From: Halomonas saccharevitans
GTDB lineage: Bacteria; Pseudomonadota; Gammaproteobacteria; Pseudomonadales; Halomonadaceae
Reading direction: 5' to 3'
Length of the DNA: 64,000 bases
NCBI RefSeq assembly: GCF_900116405.1
Contig: NZ_FPAQ01000010.1
Span: forward strand, 28,000-91,999
Shown here: piece by piece, positions 10,006-18,933 of the stretch
Layout: every line of letters starts with the position of its first letter
Position numbering within the stretch: the first letter of the stretch is position 1
Program-made: the position numbers and the translations under genes
Notes under the pieces: generated by a model
The model's input: the letters and a program-made list of their open reading frames with translations, nothing else
Told to the model about the DNA's origin: nothing
Databases searched by the model: none

Positions 10006-11418
10006 ATGCATTCGATGACCCGTCAGGCCCTGCTGGCCGCGCTGTCGCTGTCTATCTCCCTGCCGGCGCTGGCCGACGAACAGGGCCCGACCGAACGCGG
10101 CCCGACCGAGCGGCTGGAGGCCGATCTTCGGGCCCTGTTCGCCGATGAGGGCACGCTTGCGATCGGCGAGGTCGAGGAGGCGCTGATTCGCGACCGAGTC
10201 ACCGCCCACGACCTGCATTTCGCCGGCCCCGATGGCCAGCAGCTGTGGCTCGATCGCTACGTGGTCAGCGGCGACTACGACCGCCCCGACGAGGTGCGCA
10301 TCGAGGGCATTCGCCTGGAGACACCCGGTCGCGAACAGTCGCGGCTCGCCGCCGAGACGCTGCTGCTCGACGCGCCGTCCCGGGCGGTCCTTCCTCTGCA
10401 TGAGGAGACCTGGCCGGCGGACGTCACGTTCGAGGGGCTCAGCGTCGAGGCGCTCGTCGCCGAGTTCGCCGGGCAGGAGCTGGGCAGTGAGTTCGGCGAG
10501 GGTCGCGGTCAGATCGCCATCGAGCGCCTGCAGGCCGCGGGGGTGAGCCGCGATGCCCTCGACGCCCTGGAGGTCAGCGGGGTGAAGGGCAAGGCCGCGG
10601 GCGACGACGAGTTCGGCAGCGGCACCTTCTCCCTGGCCTTCGCCCGGGTGGAGGGGCTGCGCGGCCTTGCGGGCGCAGAAGAGGATCGTGAACTGGATCG
10701 CCTCGAGGTGCGCGACCTGGCCATCGATTTCGATCGGCTCGTGGCGTCCCTGTCATCCCTCGAGGCCGATGGCGACATGACCGACGGCGAGGGCGGCTTC
10801 CGGCTCGAGGCGCTGGATCTCGACCTGGCACGGATGATCGCCCTGGCCCCGGAGGCGGAGCGCACGCGGCTGCGCATGCTCAGCAACGTGCTGACCGACG
10901 GCAGCGGGCGGCTGCGCATCGATGCCGATTCTTCCGGGCGCTGGGAGTCGGGCGAGGCGGCCAGCCGCCTGCTGGGCGAGCTGACGCTCACCGCCGGCGA
11001 GGCCTTCGGCTGGGCGCTGGACGCCGACCTGCCGGTGCGCCTGCCAGAAGGCGTGACGCCCGCCGACTTCCTGGCCGGCATGGAAAGCCTGGAGGAGCTG
11101 ACCCTGCTCGGCGGTCGGATCGATGCCACGCTCACCGATCTGGGGCTCTTCGAGCGGCTGCCGACGATCATGGCGGCCAGCCAGGGCGTGAGCGAGGCGG
11201 AATTCCTCGCGCAGGCTCGCACCCAGGCCCAGGGGTTCGGCATGATGCTCGGCCCGGAGATCGAGGCGCTCTTCTCCGGCATGGTGGCGATGATGGCGGG
11301 CGAGGCCAGCGAGCTTGCCATCGCGCTGACCCTGCCCGCCGAGAGCGAGCTCGAGGCGCTCTCCGCCGATCCCCTGGCGCTGCCGGAGCGCCTGGAGATG
11401 CGCGTGGAGAGCCGCTGA
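10006..11418 (+). CDS. Unrecognised secreted (periplasmic) protein
   Basis: I do not recognise the family. The ATG at 10006 gives a clean Sec signal peptide (MHSMTRQALLAALSLSIS...LPALA) and a mature protein of about 450 residues that is acidic and rich in E, D, L and A, with no cysteine motif or membrane helix. A pentapeptide GPTER is duplicated in tandem just after the signal peptide. Repeated short amphipathic strands (for example VTFEGLSVEALV, LEVRDLAIDFDRL) suggest a beta-rich fold of the kind seen in DUF945 or AsmA-like periplasmic proteins, but this is weak. It stands alone between pap and glyA. Confidence 0.75.
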   Translation: MHSMTRQALLAALSLSISLPALADEQGPTERGPTERLEADLRALFADEGTLAIGEVEEALIRDRVTAHDLHFAGPDGQQLWLDRYVVSGDYDRPDEVRIEGIRLETPGREQSRLAAETLLLDAPSRAVLPLHEETWPADVTFEGLSVEALVAEFAGQELGSEFGEGRGQIAIERLQAAGVSRDALDALEVSGVKGKAAGDDEFGSGTFSLAFARVEGLRGLAGAEEDRELDRLEVRDLAIDFDRLVASLSSLEADGDMTDGEGGFRLEALDLDLARMIALAPEAERTRLRMLSNVLTDGSGRLRIDADSSGRWESGEAASRLLGELTLTAGEAFGWALDADLPVRLPEGVTPADFLAGMESLEELTLLGGRIDATLTDLGLFERLPTIMAASQGVSEAEFLAQARTQAQGFGMMLGPEIEALFSGMVAMMAGEASELAIALTLPAESELEALSADPLALPERLEMRVESR

Positions 11419-11461
11419 GCCGAGGGCCGGGCGCTTGAACGATTCGATGGTGGCCCGTGAT

Positions 11462-11500
11462 CGGCTTTCATGTGAAAGCCGCCGAGGCCTGGGGTATCAT
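11462..11500 (+). promoter_or_regulatory. glyA promoter with an overlapping perfect palindrome
   Basis: CGGCTTTCA-TG-TGAAAGCCG (11462-11481) is a perfect 9-bp inverted repeat with a 2-base centre. It covers GTGAAA (11472-11477), which stands 17 bases from TATCAT (11495-11500), a reasonable sigma70 pair about 40 bases before the glyA ATG. A palindrome on the -35 box looks like a repressor operator. It is not the PurR consensus, and it is not a terminator because no T-run follows. Confidence 0.42.
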
Positions 11501-11540
11501 GTGGTCCCCAGATTCTCCCGTGATGCGAGGTTTCCCGCCG

Positions 11541-12809
11541 ATGTTCAGCCGTGACATGCAGATTGCCGGTTTCGATGACGCCCTTTTCGATGCGATGCAG
11601 AAGGAAGTCGCTCGTCAGGAGGCCCACATCGAACTGATTGCCTCCGAGAACTACGCGAGCCCGCGGGTCATGGAGGCCCAGGGCAGCCAGCTGACCAACA
11701 AGTACGCGGAAGGCTATCCGGGCAAGCGCTACTACGGCGGCTGCGAGTACGTCGACATCGTCGAGCAGCTGGCCATCGACTACGCCAAGGAGCTGTTCGG
11801 GGCGAGCTACGCCAACGTCCAGCCGCACTCCGGCTCCCAGGCCAACGGCGCCGTCTTCCAGGCGCTGGTCAAGCCGGGCGACACCATCCTCGGCATGAGC
11901 CTCGACGCCGGCGGCCACCTGACCCACGGCGCCCGGCCGAACTTCTCCGGCAAGCACTACGAGGCGATCCAGTACGGCCTTAACGACAGCGGCCTGATCG
12001 ATTACGACGAGGTGGCGCGTCTGGCACGCGAGCACCGGCCGAAGATGATCATCGCCGGCTTCTCCGCCTACTCCCAGATCATCGACTGGGCCAAGTTCCG
12101 CGAGATCGCCGACGAGGTGGGCGCCTACCTGCTGGTCGACATGGCGCACGTCGCCGGCCTGGTGGCCGCCGGGGTCTACCCGACGCCGCTGCCCCACGCC
12201 CACGTGGTCACCACCACTACCCACAAGACCCTGCGCGGCCCGCGCGGCGGTCTGATCCTCTCTGCCGAGGGTGACGAGGCGATCGAGAAGAAGCTGCAGT
12301 CCGCGGTCTTCCCGGGCGGCCAGGGCGGCCCGCTGGAGCACGTCATCGCCGCCAAGGCGATCTGCTTCAAGGAGGCCATGGCGCCCGAGTTCAAGGCCTA
12401 CCAGCAGCAGGTGGTCAAGAATGCTCAGGTCATGGCCGGGGTGTTCATCGAGCGTGGCTTCGATATCGTCTCCGGCGGCACCGAGGATCACCTCTTCCTG
12501 CTCTCTCTGATCAAGCAGGGCCTGACCGGCAAGGACGCGGACGCCGCCCTGGGCCGCGCCCACATCACCGTCAACAAGAACGCCGTGCCCGGCGATCCGC
12601 AGAGCCCCTTCGTGACCTCCGGCCTGCGCCTCGGCACCCCGGCGGTGACCACCCGTGGCTTCGGTGAGACCGAGTGTCAGGAGCTCGCCGGCTGGATCTG
12701 CGACATCCTCGACGTCATGGCCGAGGGTTCCGACACCGCCGCCATCGAGGCCGAGGTGAAGGGCAAGGTTGAGGCGGTCTGCGCCCGCCTGCCCGTCTAT
12801 CGTGGCTGA
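11541..12809 (+). CDS. glyA: Serine hydroxymethyltransferase
   Basis: PLP enzyme interconverting serine and glycine with transfer of the one-carbon unit to tetrahydrofolate; cytosolic, feeding purine, thymidylate and methionine synthesis. The 422-residue sequence has [24 protein letters not shown], and the PLP lysine in [13 protein letters not shown] at residue 229, the same number as in E. coli. The ATG at 11541 gives the family N-terminus ([12 protein letters not shown]); earlier ATGs lie inside the promoter region. It is followed by a strong terminator, so it is monocistronic. Confidence 0.98.
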   Translation: MFSRDMQIAGFDDALFDAMQKEVARQEAHIELIASENYASPRVMEAQGSQLTNKYAEGYPGKRYYGGCEYVDIVEQLAIDYAKELFGASYANVQPHSGSQANGAVFQALVKPGDTILGMSLDAGGHLTHGARPNFSGKHYEAIQYGLNDSGLIDYDEVARLAREHRPKMIIAGFSAYSQIIDWAKFREIADEVGAYLLVDMAHVAGLVAAGVYPTPLPHAHVVTTTTHKTLRGPRGGLILSAEGDEAIEKKLQSAVFPGGQGGPLEHVIAAKAICFKEAMAPEFKAYQQQVVKNAQVMAGVFIERGFDIVSGGTEDHLFLLSLIKQGLTGKDADAALGRAHITVNKNAVPGDPQSPFVTSGLRLGTPAVTTRGFGETECQELAGWICDILDVMAEGSDTAAIEAEVKGKVEAVCARLPVYRG

Positions 12810-12854
12810 CACGCGCCGCCACTGAGTCGACGCCGCCTTCCGCGGACGCCTCTA

Positions 12855-12888
12855 CGCCTCGCCAGGATGCACCCTGGCGAGGCGTTTT
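12855..12888 (+). terminator. Intrinsic terminator of glyA
   Basis: Perfect 12-bp stem CGCCTCGCCAGG / CCTGGCGAGGCG with a 6-base loop, followed by TTTT. It lies 46 bases after the glyA stop. Confidence 0.85.
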
Positions 12889-13027
12889 CGTGTGCGCTCT
12901 TGGTGCATCGGCGCGGCCGCTTTTCGCCTCGAGGGTCCACGCATCCGCGGCAGGGCGCGTCGCTCGTTCCCTGGCACGCCCCCTGCATGGGACATGACGT
13001 GTCCACCACCCTGGAGCCGGACCCGCC

Positions 13028-13936
13028 ATGACCCTCTCAGCCGCTTCGCCCCCAGCATGCCCGCCCCGTCTGGTCTTCACCGACCTGGACGGCTCGCTGC
13101 TCGACCACCACAGCTACGACTGGGGACCGGCCCGGCCCTGGCTCGGCCGGCTGAAGGCCGAGGGCGTGCCGGTGATCCCGGTGACCAGCAAGACCCGCAG
13201 CGAGATCCTGCCGCTGCGTCGTGAGCTGGGCCTCGAGGACGCCCCCTTCATCGCCGAGAACGGCGCCCTGGCCGGCCTGCCTCTCGCCTGGAGTCATGCC
13301 CGGCTCGATCGGGGGCCCGGCCCCGATGGCCTGGCGATTCGCACCCTGGGGGTCGACATCGGCCTCATCCGTCAGCGTCTCGCGGTCTGGCGGGAGCGGC
13401 TGGGACTTGGCTTCACCACCATGAGCGAAATGACCCTGGAGGCGCTGGTCGCCTTCACCGGGCTGGCGGAACCACAGGCCCGCCTGGCGCGTCTTCGCGA
13501 GGGCAGCGAGCCGCTGATCTGGGAAGATTCGGACGAGCGCCTCGCGGCCTTCCGCGAGGGGCTCGAGGGCGATGGCCTGCGCCTGGTGCGAGGCGGGCGC
13601 TTCTGGCACGTCACCGGCGACTGCCATAAAGGCAGCGCCGTCGCCTGGCTGATAGAGCGCTTCGCGGCGCTGCGCGGCAGCCGGCCCCGGACCCTGGCGC
13701 TGGGCGATGGCCCCAACGACATCGCCATGCTCGAGGCGGTCGACCAGGCGGTGGTGATTCGTGGCTGTCATGACCTGGCGATCACGCCGGATCAGGCATC
13801 GCTCTATCGCAGCGATGCCACCGGCCCTGCCGGCTGGGCCGAGGGGATGGATTACTGGCGGGGCGAGCCGGCCGCCGACGGAGCTCGGTCGGGGAGGGCG
13901 AGCCGCCGGTCGAGCCTTCACCGTCACGCCGGCTAG
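13028..13936 (+). CDS. Mannosyl-3-phosphoglycerate phosphatase-like HAD-IIB hydrolase
   Basis: A 302-residue HAD phosphatase. Motif I is FTDLDGSLLD, motif II VTSKTRSEI, IAENGA is the C2B-cap signature, and motif IV is LGDGPNDIAMLEAVD. The spacing and the TSKTR/AENG pair are those of the MpgP/YedP family that dephosphorylates mannosyl-3-phosphoglycerate to mannosylglycerate, a compatible solute. No mannosyl-3-phosphoglycerate synthase gene is adjacent, so the true substrate is uncertain. The last 25 residues are Arg/Ser-rich and unlike the rest. Confidence 0.77.
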   Translation: MTLSAASPPACPPRLVFTDLDGSLLDHHSYDWGPARPWLGRLKAEGVPVIPVTSKTRSEILPLRRELGLEDAPFIAENGALAGLPLAWSHARLDRGPGPDGLAIRTLGVDIGLIRQRLAVWRERLGLGFTTMSEMTLEALVAFTGLAEPQARLARLREGSEPLIWEDSDERLAAFREGLEGDGLRLVRGGRFWHVTGDCHKGSAVAWLIERFAALRGSRPRTLALGDGPNDIAMLEAVDQAVVIRGCHDLAITPDQASLYRSDATGPAGWAEGMDYWRGEPAADGARSGRASRRSSLHRHAG

Positions 13937-14044
13937 GTATACCGCGTCGACGCCGATGACTCGCGTGTCCGTTATGCTGGAAGTAGGGGAGGGTGCCGCC
14001 GAGGCGGCGACGCTTCCGTCACGCCAGCCACCGGGAGCGAGACC

Positions 14045-15454
14045 ATGTCGACACTGACCTTCCAGGGTGCGGTCAAGGAAGTCACCGGTTCCCGCTACCT
14101 CCTCGAGGTAGACGGCGATCGTCGTATCCACCGGCTGCTGCTGGAGTGCGGCCTGCACCAGGGCGGCACTGACGCCGACGCGGCCAACGCCCGCTCCTTC
14201 GGCCGCCTGCCCGGCGAGCTCGAGGCGGTGGTGCTCTCCCACGGCCACCTCGACCACTCGGGGCTGCTGCCGAAGCTCGTCCGCGAGGGCTATGACGGGC
14301 CGATCCACTGCACCCGCGGCACCCGCGACCTGCTGGAGATCATGCTGCAGGACGCCGCCTTCATCATGGCCAAGGACGTCGAGTGGGAGAACAAGTGGCG
14401 CAAGCGCAACGGCAAGCCGCTGATCGAGCCGCTCTACGAGCTGAAGGACGTCGAGCGCACCCTGTCGCTCTGCACCTCCCATGGCTATGGCCAGCCCGTT
14501 TCGCTTCCTGGCGGCGTTACCCTGGTGTTCCACGATGCCGGGCACATCCTGGGCTCGGCCATCGTCGAACTGGCCGTGCCCTCGGGCGGCCAGACGCGGC
14601 GCCTGGTCTTCTCGGGGGATCTGGGCAACCCAAGCTCGGTGCTGATGAAGGATCCCGAGAAGCTCTACGAGGCGGATCTGGTGCTGATGGAGAGCACCTA
14701 CGGCGATCGCGACCACCGTCCCCTCGACGAGACACTCGAGGAGTTCGCCCAGGTGCTGGAGGAGGCCCATGCGGCGGGCGGCAACGTGCTGATTCCCGCC
14801 TTCGCCGTGGGGCGTACCCAGGAGATCCTCTACCACCTGAGCGTGCTCTATCACGAGGGCCGGCTGCGCCAGCAGCTGGTGTTTCTCGACAGCCCCATGG
14901 CGATCAAGGTCACCGAGCTCTACCACCGCGCCCGCAAGTCCCTGGATCCCGATGACCTCAAGGTGCTCAACGTGGCCGCCAGCGGCGATACCCACCGTTA
15001 CCTGCCGATACTGCGCATGACGCGCACGGTGGAGGAGTCGATGGCCATCAACCGCATCCACGGCGGGGCGATCATCATCGCCGGCGCCGGGATGTGCAAC
15101 GGCGGACGCATCCTCCAACACTTCCGCTACAACCTCGAGAAGCCCAGCACCCGGCTGGTGATCGTCGGCTTCCAGGCGGGGGGCACGCTGGGCCGCCAGA
15201 TCGTCGACGGCGCCGAGCGGGTCCGCGTGATGGGCCGGGACCTGGCGGTCAAGGCGCGGGTGCACACCATCGGCGGCTTCTCGGCCCATGCCGGCCAGAC
15301 CCAGCTGCTGGGCTGGGTCGGCGCCTTCCGCCATCGGCCGCGCGCCTACCTGGTGCACGGCGAACCCGGCGCCCAGCGGGCGCTGCAGATGCTCCTAGAA
15401 CAGAGCGGTATCGAGGCCGAGATTCCCGCCTATGGTGATCGCATCGAACTCTAG
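14045..15454 (+). CDS. Beta-CASP metallo-beta-lactamase-fold RNase (RNA-specificity domain)
   Basis: A 469-residue MBL/beta-CASP nuclease related to CPSF-73 and to Pseudomonas and Thermus homologues. Zinc-binding motif 2 is SHGHLDHSGLLP, motif 3 contains DAGHILGSA, motif 4 SGDLGN, then the beta-CASP domain (MESTYGDRDH through IPAFAVGRTQEIL) and the C-terminal RMMBL part (KARVHTIGGFSAHAGQ, VHGEPGAQ). These members are thought to be endo/exoribonucleases. It is the last gene before the sulfur island and shares no promoter with it. Confidence 0.91.
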   Translation: MSTLTFQGAVKEVTGSRYLLEVDGDRRIHRLLLECGLHQGGTDADAANARSFGRLPGELEAVVLSHGHLDHSGLLPKLVREGYDGPIHCTRGTRDLLEIMLQDAAFIMAKDVEWENKWRKRNGKPLIEPLYELKDVERTLSLCTSHGYGQPVSLPGGVTLVFHDAGHILGSAIVELAVPSGGQTRRLVFSGDLGNPSSVLMKDPEKLYEADLVLMESTYGDRDHRPLDETLEEFAQVLEEAHAAGGNVLIPAFAVGRTQEILYHLSVLYHEGRLRQQLVFLDSPMAIKVTELYHRARKSLDPDDLKVLNVAASGDTHRYLPILRMTRTVEESMAINRIHGGAIIIAGAGMCNGGRILQHFRYNLEKPSTRLVIVGFQAGGTLGRQIVDGAERVRVMGRDLAVKARVHTIGGFSAHAGQTQLLGWVGAFRHRPRAYLVHGEPGAQRALQMLLEQSGIEAEIPAYGDRIEL

Positions 15455-15641
15455 GGGTTGATCCTCCCTCGACGCGCACTGTCTCCGTGCCGCACTGCGG
15501 GCACGCCGGGCGGTGAGCGGCATGGGCATGAGGGGTGAATACTTGATCTGGCTCAAGGTGCGGCGACATGCCTCATGCGCACGCGCCGGGCATGGTCTAG
15601 GCTCGACTGTGCATAAAGTTATTTGCTTAGAGGTATTTGTT

Positions 15642-16226
15642 ATGAAAAAGACGCATGGTCTAGCGGGTTGCCTGCTTGCGGTGATGCTGGCCGCCGGTCC
15701 GGCCCTGGCCGAAGAGGTCGCAGCCTATCGGGAAACGCAGCTGGGGCTCTATGTTACCGCCAGCGAGGCCTATGAGCTGATGCAGGATAACGATCGGGCC
15801 ATCCTGATCGACGTGCGTGACCCCGTGGAGATCAAGTTCACCGGCTTCGCCGAGCCGACCGACATCCACGTGCCCTGGGTACTGGCCGATCGCGACCATT
15901 TCAACGCAGACGCCAAGACCTGGCCGATGGTCAAGAATGCCGACTTCGAGGCTCAGGTGCGTGCCGAGCTGGAGGCTCTGGACGTGGCCGAGGACGATCC
16001 GATCATCGTCATGTGCCGCTCCGGCTCCACCCGCAGCGCGCCCGGCGCTGATGCGATCGCCGAGATGGGCTTCAATCGGGTCTACTCGGTCACAGACGGC
16101 TTCGAGGGCGGAAAGCTCGAGGCGGGCGATTCCAAGGGAGTGCGCGCAGTGAACGGCTGGCGCAACTCCGGGTTGCCCTGGAGCTATGAGATCGATCCCG
16201 ACGTCGCCTGGCGCCCGGTCGAGTGA
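15642..16226 (+). CDS. Periplasmic rhodanese-domain sulfurtransferase
   Basis: A 194-residue protein with a Sec signal peptide (MKKTHGLAGCLLAVMLAAG, cleavage near ALA-EE) and one rhodanese domain. The CH2A-like region is ILIDVRDPVEIKFTG and the active-site loop VMCRSGSTRSA carries the catalytic Cys. It should move sulfane sulfur in the periplasm. ATG at 15642 follows an AGAGGT ribosome-binding site by seven bases. The upstream ~40 bases are unusually AT-rich and contain TAAAGTTAT and GCTTAG, both also present before the peroxiredoxin gene. First gene of the sulfur island. Confidence 0.88.
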   Translation: MKKTHGLAGCLLAVMLAAGPALAEEVAAYRETQLGLYVTASEAYELMQDNDRAILIDVRDPVEIKFTGFAEPTDIHVPWVLADRDHFNADAKTWPMVKNADFEAQVRAELEALDVAEDDPIIVMCRSGSTRSAPGADAIAEMGFNRVYSVTDGFEGGKLEAGDSKGVRAVNGWRNSGLPWSYEIDPDVAWRPVE

Positions 16227-16295
16227 CGCTTCCCCGACGGTCTTTCGCCATAGGGGCGCCGACCGTCATGACGAACGACGCAAAGAGGTGAGCGC

Positions 16296-16769
16296 ATGAC
16301 CATCAAGAAGACTCTGACCCTGGCCGCCGCGGCCGCCACGATCGGGTTCGCCGGGGCGGCCACCGCCGATAGCCACGGCGGCAACATGTCCAAGGACCAG
16401 GCCCTGGTGATTCTCACCAGCGACTCGCTGCAGACGCAGGGCATGGCGATGATCCTTTCCAACGCCATGCAGCAGCAGGGCACCGACCTGCACATCCTGC
16501 TCTGCGATGCCGCCGGCGATCTGGCCGTCCAGGGCTTCGCGAGCGCCGAGGCGATCAATACGCCCCCGAGCAATCCGGCTGGGCAGGTCAAGCCGGAAGG
16601 TATCCTGGGCATGCTGATGGAGAAAGGGGCCGGCGTGGATGTCTGCGCCATCTATCTGCCCAACAGCGAATACGGCGAGACCGATCTGCGCGAGGGCGTC
16701 GGTGTGGCGGCTCCGGGACCGATGGCGCAGATGATGCGCGACCCCGCCATTCCCGTATATACCTTCTGA
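16296..16769 (+). CDS. Periplasmic DsrE-family sulfur carrier-like protein
   Basis: A 157-residue protein: signal peptide (TLTLAAAAATIGFAGAATA) followed by a DsrE/F-like fold. The pattern ALVILTSDSLQTQGMAMIL, HILLCDAAGDLAV and DVCAIYLPNSEYG resembles exported DsrE homologues found with sulfur oxidation genes. Two cysteines, in LLCDA and DVCAI, are candidate sulfur-binding sites; which one acts is unknown. It lies 69 bases after the rhodanese gene on the same strand, probably in one transcript with it and the DUF2892 gene. Confidence 0.8.
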   Translation: MTIKKTLTLAAAAATIGFAGAATADSHGGNMSKDQALVILTSDSLQTQGMAMILSNAMQQQGTDLHILLCDAAGDLAVQGFASAEAINTPPSNPAGQVKPEGILGMLMEKGAGVDVCAIYLPNSEYGETDLREGVGVAAPGPMAQMMRDPAIPVYTF

Positions 16770-16798
16770 GTGGTTCAAGCGAACCTAAGGAGTCCGTC

Positions 16799-16987
16799 AT
16801 GAAGCGCAACGTGGGCGGTATCGACAAGGCGGCCCGTGTCGTGATCGGCGCCGTGCTGATTCTGCTGGCCCTGACCGGCACGATCGGCGTCTGGGGATGG
16901 ATCGGGGTGCTGCCACTGGCTACAGGGCTGCTCAATGTCTGCCCGGCCTATTCTCTGCTTGGCATCAGCACCTGCAAGGTGAAATAG
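16799..16987 (+). CDS. DUF2892 (YgaP-like) two-helix membrane protein, copy 1
   Basis: A 62-residue membrane protein with NVGGIDKAARVVIGAVLI leading into helix 1 and a second helix ending CPAYSLLGISTCK. This is the transmembrane part of E. coli YgaP without its rhodanese domain; the partner rhodanese is instead the separate periplasmic gene two positions upstream. Two cysteines flank the second helix end (NVCPAY and STCK). Almost the same protein is encoded at 22341-22532. It is followed by a strong terminator, closing the first transcript of the island. Confidence 0.87.
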   Translation: MKRNVGGIDKAARVVIGAVLILLALTGTIGVWGWIGVLPLATGLLNVCPAYSLLGISTCKVK

Positions 16988-17028
16988 TCCCCTCGCCAGC
17001 CCTGATGTCGACACCCTCGATGTCCCCG

Positions 17029-17063
17029 AAGCGCCCGACTCCTTTCGAGTCGGGCGCTTTTTT
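17029..17063 (+). terminator. Intrinsic terminator closing the rhodanese-DsrE-DUF2892 transcript
   Basis: GCGCCCGACTC / GAGTCGGGCGC, an 11-bp stem extended by AA/TT pairs, loop of five bases, followed by six T. It lies about 45 bases after the DUF2892 stop. Confidence 0.92.
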
Positions 17064-17124
17064 GTTGAGGCAATCGCTCCGGCCCCCTATCGACTCCATG
17101 GAGGGACTCAATTGTTCTTATATG

Positions 17125-17153
17125 TTGCTTAGGTCTAAAGTTATAACTGTAAT
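17125..17153 (+). promoter_or_regulatory. Candidate promoter of the peroxiredoxin gene
   Basis: TTGCTT (17125-17130) and TGTAAT (17148-17153) are 17 bases apart in a distinctly AT-rich stretch (about 17108-17160). The 9-mer TAAAGTTAT at 17136-17144 and GCTTAG at 17127-17132 also occur before the rhodanese gene, which hints at a shared regulator. Confidence 0.5.
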
Positions 17154-17195
17154 CAAGGTGAGTCTTCTCACCACGGCCCGCAAAGGAGAACGACC

Positions 17196-17843
17196 ATGGA
17201 AACGCCAGCACAGCAGCCGGTTATGCCTCAGCTCAACCGTCCGGCCCCGGACTTTACCGCCAAGACCACCCAAGGAGTGAAGTCCCTGGGCGACTACAAG
17301 GGCAAGTGGCTGGTGCTCTTCGCGCACCCGGCCGACTTCACTCCGGTCTGCACCACCGAGTTCTCGGCCTTCGCGACCCGCGCCGACCAGTTCAAGGCCC
17401 TCAACACCGAGCTGCTCGGCCTCTCTATCGACAGCGTGCACGCCCACATCGCCTGGACGCGCAGCATCAAGGAAAATTTCGGCATCGAGATTCCCTTCCC
17501 GATCATCGCCGATCTGAGCATGCGGGTCGCCAACGCCTACGGCATGATCCAGCCGGGCGCCAGCGATACCGCCGCCGTGCGTGCCACCTTCGTGATCGAT
17601 CCGGAAGGGGTGCTGCGCGCCATGGTCTACTACCCGATGTCCAACGGCCGCTCCGTCGACGAGATCCTGCGTCTGGTCGAGGCGCTGCAGACCAGCGATG
17701 CCAACGGCGTGGCCACGCCCGAAAACTGGCACCAGGGCGAGCCGGTGATCGTGCCGCCGCCCGCCACCGATGCCGAAGCCGAGGCACGCCAGGGTCAGGG
17801 GTACGACTACGTCGACTGGTACTTCTGCAGGAAGAGTCTCTAA
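17196..17843 (+). CDS. Peroxiredoxin (AhpC/TSA, Prx6-like)
   Basis: A 215-residue peroxidase reducing hydroperoxides. The peroxidatic Cys sits in HPADFTPVCTTE (about residue 51) with the conserved Thr in position; SIDSVHAHIAW and the C-terminal arginine region VRATFVIDPEGVLRA match the Prx6 subgroup. A second cysteine is only at the extreme C-terminus (YFCRKSL), so it may work as a one-Cys enzyme or use that residue for resolving. Placed between sulfur genes, with its own promoter, it may also deal with persulfide or sulfide-derived peroxide; that part is inference. Confidence 0.92.
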   Translation: METPAQQPVMPQLNRPAPDFTAKTTQGVKSLGDYKGKWLVLFAHPADFTPVCTTEFSAFATRADQFKALNTELLGLSIDSVHAHIAWTRSIKENFGIEIPFPIIADLSMRVANAYGMIQPGASDTAAVRATFVIDPEGVLRAMVYYPMSNGRSVDEILRLVEALQTSDANGVATPENWHQGEPVIVPPPATDAEAEARQGQGYDYVDWYFCRKSL

Positions 17844-17918
17844 CGCCGAGCTCCAGGCCCCGGCATTCGCCGGGGCTTACTGGCCATGCGCCACGTTTCC
17901 CAACGTCAGGAGGCCAAC

Positions 17919-18830
17919 ATGAAGACCTTTGAACTCTCTCGCAGCCGCGCCGCCGGTCAGCCGGATGTCGCCGGTTTCTTCGATCTTCGCACCTTCAGCG
18001 TGCAGTACGTGGTCAGCGATCCGGCCACGCGGAAGTGCGCCATCATCGACCCGGTCCATGATTTCGACGAGAAGTCCGGTGCCACGGCGACCCACCATGC
18101 CGACGAGCTGCTCGCCTATATCCAGGAGCAGGGGCTCGAGGTGGAGTGGATCCTCGACACTCATCCCCATGCCGATCACTTCTCTGCGGCGCAGTACCTG
18201 AAGGAGCAGCTGGGGGCGCCCACCGCCATCGGCGAGAAGGTGGTCGAGGTGCAGGCGCTCTGGAAGGAGCTCTACCATTGGCCCGACTTCCCGGATGACG
18301 GCTCCCAGTGGGACCGCCTGTTCGCCGAAGGCGACACCTTTCGCATCGGCGAGCTGGAGGCGCGGGTGATGTTCTCGCCGGGGCATACCCTGGCCTCGAT
18401 CACCTACGTGATCGGCGACGCCGCCTTCGTTCACGACACCCTCTTCCAGCCGGACTTCGGCACGGCCCGAGCGGATTTCCCCGGTGGCGACGCCCATCAG
18501 CTGTGGCGCTCCATCCAGGCGATCCTGGCCCTGCCCGACGCTACGCGTCTGTTCACCGGTCATGACTATATGCCGGATGGCCGCGAGCCCCAGTGGGAGA
18601 GCACGGTTCGCGAGCAGCGCGAGCGCAACAAGCACCTGGCCGGCAATGTCACCGAGGACGACTATGCGGCCATGCGCGACGAGCGCGATGCCGAGCTGCC
18701 GATGCCCAAGCTGATCCTGCACGCCCTGCAGGTGAATACCCGGGGCGGCCAGCTGCCGGCGCCCGAGGCCAACGGCAAACGCTACCTCAAGATCCCGCTG
18801 GACGCCCTGGATGGCGCCGACTGGGATTGA
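17919..18830 (+). CDS. ETHE1-like metallo-beta-lactamase-fold protein, copy 1 (putative persulfide dioxygenase)
   Basis: A 303-residue MBL-fold protein. The metal motif is THPHADHFSA, the second motif SPGHTLAS, and the late metal ligands are in VHDTLF and TGHDYMP. The family consensus GD before TL is replaced by HD here, but the Asp is kept. The DFGTARADFPGG and LHALQVNTRGGQ blocks are typical of bacterial proteins grouped with ETHE1 persulfide dioxygenase, which oxidises glutathione persulfide to sulfite and glutathione. ATG at 17919 follows TCAGGAGG. It is 75 bases after the peroxiredoxin gene and ends before a long GC hairpin. Dioxygenase activity is inferred, not shown. Confidence 0.87.
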   Translation: MKTFELSRSRAAGQPDVAGFFDLRTFSVQYVVSDPATRKCAIIDPVHDFDEKSGATATHHADELLAYIQEQGLEVEWILDTHPHADHFSAAQYLKEQLGAPTAIGEKVVEVQALWKELYHWPDFPDDGSQWDRLFAEGDTFRIGELEARVMFSPGHTLASITYVIGDAAFVHDTLFQPDFGTARADFPGGDAHQLWRSIQAILALPDATRLFTGHDYMPDGREPQWESTVREQRERNKHLAGNVTEDDYAAMRDERDAELPMPKLILHALQVNTRGGQLPAPEANGKRYLKIPLDALDGADWD

Positions 18831-18873
18831 GGCCGTGTTTGTCGGGCGAGCGCCCGAACGACTCGCTCGACCA

Positions 18874-18903
18874 CGAGGCCCGTCGCCGCGGCGACGGGCC
18901 TCG
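18874..18903 (+). terminator. GC-rich hairpin after the first ETHE1-like gene
   Basis: A perfect 13-bp stem CGAGGCCCGTCGC / GCGACGGGCCTCG with a CGCG loop, 44 bases after the stop. No T-run follows, so it may be a weak terminator or an RNA-stabilising 3' structure. Confidence 0.45.
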
Positions 18904-18933
18904 CTGATGGCGGGCGGGGTGTCGTCGAAAGGC

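Noticed and set aside
10509..12812. Long minus-strand open frame opposite glyA
   Set aside because: It is antisense to glyA, a certain gene, and shows no domain.
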